From Larimichthys crocea (lineage: Eukaryota; Chordata; Actinopteri; Sciaenidae): a DNA stretch of 64,000 nucleotides. The DNA lies in assembly GCF_000972845.2 (NCBI RefSeq), contig NC_040013.1, positions 806,001 through 870,000 of the forward strand, in the 5' to 3' direction. The notes beneath the pieces were generated by a model, which was not told the origin of the DNA, did no database searches, and was given only the letters and a program-made list of their open reading frames with translations. The position numbers and the translations under genes were made by a program. Each line of letters begins with the position of its first letter. The first letter of the stretch is position 1. This document shows positions 51,590 through 61,587 of this stretch, in pieces.

Positions 51590-51736
51590 CAGTTGCCAGT
51601 TTGTGGTGACGGATGATCAGGACTACAAGGCTCACTTCACTGATCCAGACACGCTGGTCAACTGGGACTGTGTGCAGCAAGTGGTGAGTGTTTGATCAGC
51701 CGAGCTGTGCGAGCGCTGCTGATACACACTGATGAT

Positions 51737-51786
<50 letters not shown>

Positions 51787-54700
51787 CGCATCTACAGCCA
51801 CGAGGTGCCGTCCTGCCCCATCTGCCTCTACCCGCCTCTGGCAGCCCGCATCACGCGGTGCGGACACATCTTCTGCTGGCCCTGCATGCTGCACTACCTC
51901 TCTCTGAGCGACAAGAGCTGGTCCAAGTGCCCCATCTGCTACGAGGCCGTGCACACCGCCGACCTCAAGAGGTGAGAAGGTTTGAAGAAGCAGAAACTAA
52001 CGTCCCGCTGTGCTAAAGAAACATCTAACAGTCGAAGTCTGGCGGCTTTGGAGAGAGCGATAACGCTGCTTTGGGTTCCCGCCGAAGATGCCGCCTGATG
52101 GCGACGCAAAGCAGAATAAACAGAGTTTAAACACGCGCGTCGATCTGCAGACACAGCTCCAACTGACAGGAAGTCAGACACAGCACAGAGAACCCGGTGG
52201 ATTTTCAAAATAAAACCGTTTAACTTTGTAGCCTAAATGTGTAAATACATTTAGAAGCTCCAAATCTGAGATAGTGAAACAGACCCTCCAGGAATTTGCG
52301 ATGTTGTGATTTGCAACTTCAACACAACGTCAGTGAATCCATTTTTCCGCAACTTTGACCGATCATTGGCTTGAGCTGATGTTGCCAAACTGCCTTCCGC
52401 TTCACTTACGTGAACAAAACTGTGATTAATGAAGAGCCCAGCGCCGAATCCCAGTCCGACGGGCGCATTTCCTCTTGGAAAGGCTCGGGGCAAAGGTGGC
52501 GAGCTTTACAGCGCCTTCCCGCCCGGACCTCGCCGCTTCCCGGGGCCGTGGACTTAGTTCTCGCTGCGCCCTCTCCAGGGCCCCCTCGCTCCCGGCGCGA
52601 CTGTCGAATCGCAACTTATCGCAACTTTCACTTCCACCTGCAACAAAATCACAACAAAAATGTAAAGAGCAACTTTCAGCGTAGTTTTTTTTTTTTTTTT
52701 TAAACCTCATGCAACATCAGGCCGCAACTATTTTAAAAAAGGCAGCGAAATCCTGGTGGTTAAAGTCTGGAGGGTCAGACGGGTGTGACGTGACGGAGAC
52801 GTCGGGCCCGGTGGAGTTTTTGCACGAGTCTTCGATAGTTCAGGTCCAAACTGGCGTGTTGAAACCTCCACAGTCTCCACGGTAACAGAAATTAACCGAC
52901 CAATCGAGGCAGCTTAAATAAAAATGAACTCGTAGTGTCCCCTCCGGCACACTCGGGGCGGTTTCATTTGTTTGTGTCTCGTCTAACAGTCGGTTTCTTG
53001 TTGCAGTGTGGTCGCTATGGAGACCAGGCAGTACGTGGCGGGCGACGTCATCACCATGCGCCTGATGCGCAGAGAAAAGGGCTCTCTGGTGGCCATGCCG
53101 AGCTCGCAGTGGGTGAAGGTCGAGGAGCCCGTTCGCTTCGGAGGTGAGAGGCGAGCCGACGGATGAATCGCGTCTACGTACAGACGCTTCATGTTTCATA
53201 CGTGTCACATCCTGTGTGTGTTATAGACGCGTGCCTCAGCCCGTACTCCAAGCTGCTGCTCACCTCGCCGGCTCAGGTCCTCAGCCTGGTGTCGGAGGAG
53301 AAGGCCGTCCTGCAGGCTCAGCTCAGCCAGGAAGAGGACGCCCAGGGCTGCTTCATCCAGAGCGCCCTCTGTCTCTTACAGGTAACTGACGCCACCTGAC
53401 GTTACGTGTCCGTGAAAGCAAACATGCGATCATATGATGATGAACTCTCTGTGACTTCAGGAGCGTGAGGAGGCGCTGCTGAAGCAGCAGAAGGTGAACG
53501 CCGTGGACGGCCTCGACGTCTCCGCTCTGACTCTGGATGAAGCTCCTCCGCCTCCCGTGGAGGACGTGGTTACCAACATCAGCAGCAGCACCAAGGTGAG
53601 TCCTCACCGCTGATGTTGGTTGTCAGTGTTTGATGTGAGATCAGTGAGACGAGTCTCTGTCCTCCACAGCCGGTGCTGCAGTACTCGTCTGCATTCGATG
53701 ACGAGGTGGCTGAAGTCCCGGAGGACGCCGCAGAGCTGCCCGGATTCCCTGAAGGCGTTTTGGAGTGCGTGCTGGAGGAGTCTCCAGAGGCCGCAGAGCC
53801 CCAGCCCGATGAGGAGAGCCCGGCCACCCAAGCAGAGCCGGGCCGGCCCTCCACCGGAGTGGTGCACGGACCCTACTACTATTTCTACCAAGGTGGGTAC
53901 ACCTGCACACGGCCGCGGTCTTGTAAGGTTTCCTCTGATCATCACGTGTTGACCTTCTCGTCACCGTCTGTCCTCCAGCTGACGACTGCCAGCAGATGTT
54001 CCTGCATCCTGTGAATGTACGCTGCCTGCTGAGAGAGTACGGCAGCCTGGAGGCCAGCCCTGACTCCATCACCGCCACGGTGGTGGAGATCGTCGGACAC
54101 ACGGTCACTGAGGTCGGTGTTCAGATCACCGCGCTGTAGTTGCTGCTTCTTCCGGTGTTCTGTCTCTAACTGTCCGTCGTGTCGTCGGTTTCAGGAGATC
54201 CGTCGTCGTCATCGTTATCTGGCTCATCTGCCGCTCACGTGCGAGTTCAGCATCTGTGAGTTATCTCTGCAGCCGCCGATCATCTCCAAGGAAACTCTGG
54301 ACACCTTCGCAGGTTTGTTTTTGTTTTTTAAAGGATGTGACGTCACAGATTATCACGTGATATTAAACATTTCCCTCCAATCTTCCAGACGACTTGGAGA
54401 AGAGGAAGCGTCTGAGGCAGAAGAAGGTGAGAGACGAGAAGCGCCGAGAGAAGAGGATTGAAATCGAGGAGAACAAGAAGCAGGGGAAGTGTAAGTACGA
54501 GGACGCATCCTGGGATACATGACTGAAGTCCTGAAACACGCCGAGATGCAAACGACGTGTTTGAGCAGCAGACGTCTGTTGACAGATTTCAACAGTCAAC
54601 GTGTAACTGTCGGAGTTTCATCAGTTTCCTTTAGAAATTTGCACAATTTGAGTCGAGTGAGAAGAAATTCGTCGAATCAGTCGTGTCTTCTTGTAAACTC

Positions 54701-56626
54701 AACATGAATGAAAGATGATTGCTCCACATCTGTCGAGTCTGCGACGTGTTTGGACACAAAATGAATGAAAGCTTCAATATTTCATTCTTTATAAACTTTA
54801 ATTCTTAATGAAATCATTTCTTCTCTTTACACAATCAAACTCTGCATTTGTGAAATCATCTTTAATCTTGTAGCTCGGGAACAATAGATGTAGTCGACAG
54901 CAGCTTTGAGGCAGAGCAGTGTTGGGTGTAGTTACCTGCTGCTTTAAATGCACCGAGACGTCCTGAAGAACGTCCGTCATCCAACCAGACTAACTCTGCA
55001 GACGACAACAACAGGAAAGACAGTAACGCTCAAACGCTGGCCTAGACTAATGTGGCGTCAGGATGTACAAATATGGTGATGAGGAACTCCAAATACGGAG
55101 GTAAAGTGCTGACCTCCTTGTTTCCGTCTTTGTCTCCACAGATCCTGAAGTCCACATTGGGTTAGAGAACCTTCATCATTTCCCAGCGTTCGGCTCTCCG
55201 CCTTACAGCAGCAGCCCTCCAGTTCAACCCGACTTCACCTTCGCTCCACCTTCACCGCTCAGCAGCAGCCCCACGTCAGGTAAGAGCCTCGCCGTCTTCT
55301 TCCTCAGTGAGTCGACCGCCTGTGTTTGACCTCTGTGTCCTCAGCGTTCTTCCTCTCCTGTTGTTTTTCAGACGGGATCACGTTCCCGAGTCTGAACGGT
55401 CAGAGCTCTTCACCTGTCGTGGGCAGCGTGGAGGACGACTCCCACTGTATGTCCTTTGCACAGGTGTGTATGACACACACACACACACACACACACAGCG
55501 TCATACAGATGTAAACATGTCGACCTGACATGACGTCTCTCTGTTTCCTGTTTAGATGCTCAGAGACGGGAAAGCCCGAGTTGATGCTGGACCGAGGATG
55601 ACTCCAAAGAAAGGTGAAGGGTCGTCAGTCTGATGACTCGGCGTTTAATTATACGAGACAGTCCAGGAGCAGGACAGACAAACTGAACACTGCTTAATCT
55701 TCATTTAATAAAACCAGACTGTTGGGACAGAACTATGTGGAACCAGAACTAAACCAAACCGAGCCAGGACAGAGGTGAAAGGAGGGGGTTACAATCTGCA
55801 ACTACACAGCAGAGGTCACTAACCGGTCCGGACCTGTAGTCAGTGAATGATCGGCCGCTTCTAATCTCTTCTTTACAGTATTTGTTTTTGTGGATCAGAA
55901 CAATTGTGAGTTAAGTCCATCCCATGTGACGCTGCTCAGCCAATCAGATCTGTGAGAGGCGAGTGACAGACAAAAGTTAGTGATACAGGCAGAGACGACG
56001 TAACGACGTAACTTTCCTCTGACGGGACCTTGTTAAGTTTTAGTTGAACTCGATGAACCGTTTTCCACGTCGCGTGACGCTTCGACTCTTCCAACAAACC
56101 ATCAAAATAAATAAATGTTTTGGTGCTGACAGACTTTTTGAATTCTTTAAAGTTCATTGATGACAATGTGGAACTGATCTGAAGTGAGCAGGTGGATCCA
56201 CCTGAGTCAGGTGACACTTCTGGATTTCAGTCAGAGTAACTGATACGTGTGTTTCCCGTCTAACCCGTTGTCTCTCCGCCGTGTCTCGTGTCGTGCAGAT
56301 AATCTGCTCGCTCCTCCGGCGACGGCGGACAGCGACGGAGAGAGCGACGGGTCGGACCGGGTCCCCGTGCCGAGCTTCCAGAACTCGTTCAGCCAGGCCA
56401 TCGAGAAGGCCCTGCTGCAGCTGGACAACGGCGCCGCTTCTCCCCCGCAGCCTGCTGCGCTCGACCCGGGTCAGTCATCCATCGCCGAGCGAACGCACGG
56501 TGAACGAGGCGTCGATACTTTTGATCTGACGTTGTGTCGTCTTCTGTTTCAGACGAGCGAGGCGGGAAGAAGAAGAAGAAGAAGCAGAAGCTTCTGTTCA
56601 GCACGTCGATGGTCCACACCAAGTAG
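49024..56626 (+). CDS. rnf10: RING finger protein 10 (E3 ubiquitin ligase)
   Basis: E3 ubiquitin ligase; in mammals RNF10 ubiquitylates 40S proteins uS3 and uS5 on stalled ribosomes. Coding exons: 49024-49099, 51011-51195, 51285-51487, 51593-51683, 51787-51971, 53007-53143, 53227-53381, 53461-53595, 53670-53892, 53979-54112, 54195-54312, 54389-54490, 55142-55279, 55372-55463, 55556-55613, 56299-56469, 56553-56626. They join in frame to 758 residues; human RNF10 is about 811. The C3HC4 RING spans residues 195-236 (CPIC...CGHIFCWPC...CPIC), within exon 5. Other family hallmarks are [38 protein letters not shown], a basic helix [30 protein letters not shown], and the end [12 protein letters not shown]. 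The start MDSSTK is the first in-frame ATG. Intact; nothing suggests loss of function. Confidence 0.97.
49219..49261. repeat. (CA)n microsatellite
   Basis: About 21 CA units in rnf10 intron 1, followed by a short inverse GT run at 49289-49300 that could fold back on it. Confidence 0.95.
49430..50650. repeat. Degenerate tandem array in rnf10 intron 1
   Basis: A block containing CACCTGTACCTTTATTACAC, AATAACACACTC and ATGGAGTTACGTTAAAC recurs at about 49470, 49890, 50150 and (partly) 50390. A second block with GTTATTTCAGTTGGTAA and TAATAATCATCATTATCGGC occurs at about 49770 and 50500. The copies diverge by substitutions and deletions, unlike the error-type indels of the GIMAP array, so this looks like genuine old tandem duplication. 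Confidence 0.75.
51548..51587. repeat. (GT)n next to the rnf10 exon 4 acceptor
   Basis: 20 GT units end five bases before the acceptor AG of exon 4 (GTGTGTTTCAG|TTGCC). Confidence 0.95.
51740..51782. repeat. (GT)n forming the acceptor of the RING exon
   Basis: About 21 GT units run directly into GTGCAG|CGCATC, the acceptor of exon 5 that encodes the RING. There is no conventional pyrimidine tract. Confidence 0.95.
52282..52776. mobile_element. MITE with GACCCTCCAG terminal inverted repeats
   Basis: The ends GACCCTCCAG (52282-52291) and CTGGAGGGTC (52767-52776) are perfect 10-base inverted repeats, 495 bases apart, in rnf10 intron 5. If the repeat is taken as ACCCTCCAG, the flanks are CAG on both sides, which would be a 3-base target duplication. 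The interior is GC-rich without an open transposase. Superfamily not assigned. Confidence 0.65.
55473..55497. repeat. (CA)n microsatellite
   Basis: Short CA run in rnf10 intron 14, nine bases after the donor. Confidence 0.9.
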
Positions 56627-56999
56627 ACGACACTGAAGTTCATTTAACCTCCTTTGAGTTGATTTTCCCGCTCTCTCACTTCCCGCAGGTCTCTGTGGAG
56701 CTGTTGGAAATCAGTTTTAGTGTGTAGCCAAAGCTCCCGCTGCTTCTAGTGTCCGCTCTGAGTTTGGTTTCCATATTTATTCACCTCCTGTCGTCCTTCA
56801 CGTGATGTCCGGGTCGACTGCGCGGTGCTTTATATCGGAGGAGCAGTCAGCCAGCTGCAGATACGTCGCACCTTTAAATCTCTGCGGGACGCTCGGACGT
56901 CATCCACCTGGAGCTTCAGCTTTAGACGATGTTTTCAGTGTTTGTCGCAGAGTTCACGGGCCGACCGGTGCCGCTGAGAGGAAACACAGTATTGTATTA

Positions 57000-57010
57000 A
57001 AGAGATTAAA
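57000..57010 (+). terminator. Likely rnf10 polyadenylation signal
   Basis: ATTAAA-type hexamers occur at about 56997 and 57005, roughly 375 bases after the stop codon. A GT-rich stretch (TGTTGTAG) follows at 57040. No AATAAA lies between the stop codon and this point, so this is the best candidate. Confidence 0.35.
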
Positions 57011-57070
57011 CAGAGCTCCAGTATATTCACCTGTCAGTCATCTTCTGTTGTAGTTTACTAACCTTTAACA

Positions 57071-57071
<1 letters not shown>

Positions 57072-57109
<38 letters not shown>
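57072..57109. repeat. (CA)n microsatellite
   Basis: 19 CA units between rnf10 and the next gene. 57110-57620 shows no gene. Confidence 0.95.
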
Positions 57110-57113
<4 letters not shown>

Positions 57114-57624
57114 GATTTCAGTGTGTCGGCGTCGACGCGTTTCAGTGAAACTAAAAAACGTGTTTTTGTTGGAGGTTCTTTAATTTGAGCAGTTTGGACT
57201 GAAGTCTGATGAAATGAATAAAATATTATGCACAATCAAAGAGTGTGTGTGTGCAGTGTGTACTTTGAGCCACATGGTGGCGCTCTCAGCTCGCTGAGCT
57301 CATGTTTCACACGATGACCGCCTGGTTCGTAACACCGGGCAAGGAGCAGGTTACATAGAAACAGGAAGTCTTCTTTAGTCTGTTTATGTTATCTGAGGAA
57401 GCGTCCCATTACTTCTGTCCAGGTGTGTCAAGGCAGCAACATTTAGCTCAACGTCAGACAGGAAGTGACTTACAGGTAAATAAATGAATATTAGAAACAC
57501 GTGACGTCTTCCAGAGTAATTTATTATAATTAATAATTTGAACTGAACCTGATTTACTTTTAAAACATGAACTTTATTTTGGCTCCTCATCTGTCGTGAC
57601 TGTACAGATTAAAACATCTGACTT

Positions 57625-58395
57625 TGGTTTTTATTTTGAAAGTACTAACCAGAATGCACACTTATTTTGAAAGGATTAACAGAAGACGACATTTATTCGT
57701 GTTGATTTTATTTTGAAAGTATTAACCAGAGTATACCATTATGAGATTTTTGTTTATTTTGAAAGCACTAACAGGAACATGCGTTATTGTTATTATTTAT
57801 AGTTTTATTTTGAAAGTACTACCGAGATAAATCATTATTGCTTAAGTGTTTGGTTTTATTTTGAAAGCGCAAACCGGAACACTTATTAGGTTTTGTTTTA
57901 TTTTGAAAGTACTAATTATTGTTATTAGTTTTATTTTGAAAGTACTAATTATTATTATTATTATTATTCTTTAGTTTATTTTGAAAGTACTAAGGAGATA
58001 AATCATTATTGCTTAAGTGTTTGGTTTTATTTTGAAAGTGTTAACCGGAACACTATTATTAGGGTTTTTTTATTTTTTATTTTAAAAGCATTAATTATTA
58101 TTGTTATTAGTTTTATTTTGAAAGTACTAAGGAGATAAATCATTATTGCTTAAGTGTTTGATTGTATTTTGAAAGTATTAACCGGAACACACGTTATAAT
58201 TAGTTTTTTGTTTGTTTTATTTTGAAAGTACTAACGAGACAAAGTATTATTTAGTTTGAGTTTAGTTTTATTTTGAAAATACTAACAGAAGGCATTATTT
58301 TTTAGTTTGTTTTTAGTTTTTTGTGTTTAGTTTTATTTTGAAAGCGCTAAAGGGGCCCATCATTACTAGTTTGTGTCTGGTTTTATTTTGAAGGC
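57625..58395 (+). repeat. Irregular array of TTATTTTGAAAGTACTAA
   Basis: About 17 copies of the motif TTATTTTGAAAG(T/C)(A/G)(C/T)TAA lie in the same orientation, spaced 30-65 bases apart. The linkers are variable and themselves partly repeated (GAGATAAATCATTATTGCTT occurs three times). The array stops immediately before the GC-rich first exon of the next gene. Confidence 0.85.
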
Positions 58396-58439
58396 GCTCA
58401 CCGGAAGCCCCGTGCGTGCTGCCGTGTGCGTCATGACGC

Positions 58440-58583
58440 TCCGTCCTGTCAACAACAGTAACCTGAGCCGGGACCAGCTAACTTAGCTGCTAACGAACCG
58501 AGTCACGACTCGGTAACGGAGAAACGAGCCGGTGCGGAGCAGCCTCGACGCGGGAAGAGGAAGAAACACGACTTTCCAGTTCG
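58440..58583 (+). other. 5' untranslated exon and CpG-rich promoter of the proline-rich gene
   Basis: GC-rich sequence ends at TTCCAGTTCG|GTAGGTGTC, a fair donor at 58583. There is no ATG-led coding frame of use. The region from 58584 to 61587 is a long 5' intron zone. A GACA run lies at 58609-58637. Confidence 0.5.
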
Positions 58584-59396
58584 GTAGGTGTCTCCGGTCC
58601 GGGCGGGCAGACAGACAGACAGACAGACAGACAGACAGGTTGTTCTGGACTTGTTAGCTCCGTGTTGCTAACCTGCGAGCTGCTGGTGCGTTCACGTCCC
58701 TCTCCTGTTTCAAGTCTTTATCCGACACTTTGAACCCTGAACGCGTCATCCCGTAATTATCTTTTAATTAAGTTTTTTTTCCCACACCTTAAAACGCGGT
58801 CCGGTTCCGAACAGGCCGGCTCTGGAGTCCGTCTGGACCGGGCTCAGTCCGCTGAAGGTGAGCAGGAAGCGGGACACTTGTTGCAGGTTGTTCAGGTAAA
58901 GTCATGATTAATGATTAATGGATAAAAAGCAGCCGCTGTTTTAACTTTAATTATTAAATTGACGCTTTTAAAGATCTGTGGCACATTTACAGTCACATTA
59001 AGTCACAATATTATTATAATTATTCACATTTTAATGGATAAAAGCTCAAACTTTGATGTAATGCATCATATCTGTGTTAATAATGATAAATCTGACGTGT
59101 CTGATGCAGATTTAACTTCACATTAAACTGACCGCCCCGTGCTCACATCATGCAGACGGGTTCACCTGTACCTGTCGCACCGTTACGCTGCACGTCTGTC
59201 ATTCAAAGCTTTGTCACGCACTTCTTCTTCTTCTTCCATTGTCTGTCTGAAGGAAATTCCCTCTGTGTAACAGGCTGGACCAGCTCTGACACAAACAACA
59301 ACACGCAGTGATCGGGCCGGGTCGCCCTCCGCTCCTTTAAACATGAGTTACTGTGAGCGCTGGACCCGTCTGAGGCTCTCCTCGCCCGTCTGAGGC

Positions 59397-59403
59397 TATA
59401 TAA
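59397..59403 (+). promoter_or_regulatory. TATA box of a possible alternative promoter
   Basis: GGCTATATAAGGCGACC is a textbook TATA context in a CpG-rich surround, and CTATATAAGG differs from a CArG box at one base. A possible spliced untranslated exon follows at 59806-59841 (TTACAG acceptor, TCAAG|GTGAGA donor). Confidence 0.4.
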
Positions 59404-61587
59404 GGCGACCCACCATCAGCATCGTGACGGATGTTTGGCATTCCTTCTTGGCGAAGGCGTTTCCTGTCAACATCTCGTCTGTCCGGCCTGTTCCCTCTGC
59501 GTGTCACAGTTTTTTGGGTCGAGGCAGGAAGCAGAAGTGTTTACAGATCCACAGATTGAATTTACATGAGCCGTGTGTGAGCGGGGACGACGGGACCATG
59601 CAAATCTGAGAGCACGCGATGACATTTAGCTGTTTGCTCTCTGAGTCTAGACGTCCAGCTGATGTTTGGGGTGTGACTGTGTTTACTCAGGCTGCACGTG
59701 AAGAAGAAGCTCGGCTGTGATTTCACGCTTGTCTCCTCTCTCCCAGGCTCCTTCCCTCCTCTCCTCCCTCCTCCTGTGTGATATGACATCGCTGCTCGGT
59801 TACAGCAGAGCTCGACGGCAGACGGCTGACGTCCAGTCAAGGTGAGAGAAGTTTATCTGAGGAGGCTCTGAACGCCGCCCGTGACTACAGCAACAACAGA
59901 TAAATCTCACAGATGTTGTCTCGTTTTATCGCCGAGCTTTCTTTAGATAAACTCGAGCGGCTCGTCAGGAGGAAGGATCTCGCTCTGCTGTTCGTTCGTT
60001 CACGCTCGCAGCCTGATTTTCCTGCGTTACAACAACACGAGAAAGAAAACAATGACATGTACAGTTGTCCGGCACACAGACCAGAATCTCCGTCTCTCTT
60101 TTTAAACAAAGCGTGCAGCCGGACATGTAAACGCTGAAGGAAACTTATTTAAATCTAACCCGAGCTCGCTGCAAACCTTTTTCTGTTCTGGGAAACAGGT
60201 CCACTCCACACAGACGCTGCAGCTCAACAGTGATGTGTCGTAAATCTGTGATAAACGTTAAAATATAAACTGATACTTTAAGATTTTTTACCATTTGTAT
60301 CAGTTTGAGATGTGAAAAACTGCTGAAACAACTTCCATCATCACATGCTGAGACATTAAACACTCTGAACTTTAAATATCTGAATGTTTATCACAGATTT
60401 ATGACGCACTGATCTCCTGTTGAGCCCCTAAAGATCTGCAAACAGTTTATTTTTAACAGAAGTGGAGTGGAAATGTCACAAAACACGTGAAAAAAGTGGC
60501 TCGAATGAAACTTTTGAATATTTTCTGCTGTTCCTCGAGGTCTTTGTGTCTTAATTTGAGATTTTTGGACAGACACAAAGAGTCTTTTAACCTCTTCCAC
60601 TTCAACCAGTAATAAACATATTTACGTCTGTTTCAAGGGCGAGACAGCAACAGCTGATGCATTTGAGCTCTGTGTGTCTTAAATCTGTGGTTAACGTCCA
60701 AATATTGAACTTTACGAGTGTTTAATGTCTCAGCTCGTTATGATAGAATTTATTTCAGCAGTTTCTGACAGAAAACTAGTTCACGCTGTGATTTGGATGG
60801 ATTGAACCTCTTTATTGTGACTCTGGCCGTCCGTCCGCTGAATGTCCTCGCTCTCTAGTTTGTAGTCAGACGGTTTGGTGAGGCTGTGATCGTCCTCGAG
60901 GTCATTTCATACGACATGTTTTATGGGCCAGATGACTCATTTCCATTGAGATATCTTGAGGCCAGAGGTCACTCAGCTGAACATTGGAGCGTTCTTTATC
61001 CGCCTTCCTGACAAGCTGCCGTGACATGTTTGGTACTAACAAACAATCATGACCTTAGATTGTAACGTTACCATCTGTGCGAAGAGGAAGAGATCGATGT
61101 CAACGAGGCGCAAAGAGGATTTTGTTTAGAGGATGTAGAAAATGAATTCACTAATTAACAAAAAGTGAACTGAGACTTCATAGATGTCGTGTGTTCAGTT
61201 ACGGTCGATATCGTTCAGGTTCTTTGAGTCTCTGTAGCTAATTTCCCCGTTCATGACAACTGTACTGAGGGTGAATTTATATACAGCTCACCTGTTCACA
61301 TTATATTAAGGCTTCAAGTTATGCAGGATTAAGAGCGTGGACGCTTTGATTGATTGTCATCGACTGATCGTGTTTCATTCAGTCGACACACTCGAGCGAT
61401 CGATAACCTTGTGTAAACATCTGTCACACTCGGTGTGTAACTGTGCTGCAGTGTGAGACACTCCCAAGACAAAGTCCACAGTTAGAAAGTGATCGAGCGC
61501 TGATCGAGGCTGGTTGTGGTTTTCATTTCTATCACGTAGCATCTCTGTAATAAAACAAACGTTCGTTTGAAGGTGCTGTTGAAGAGG

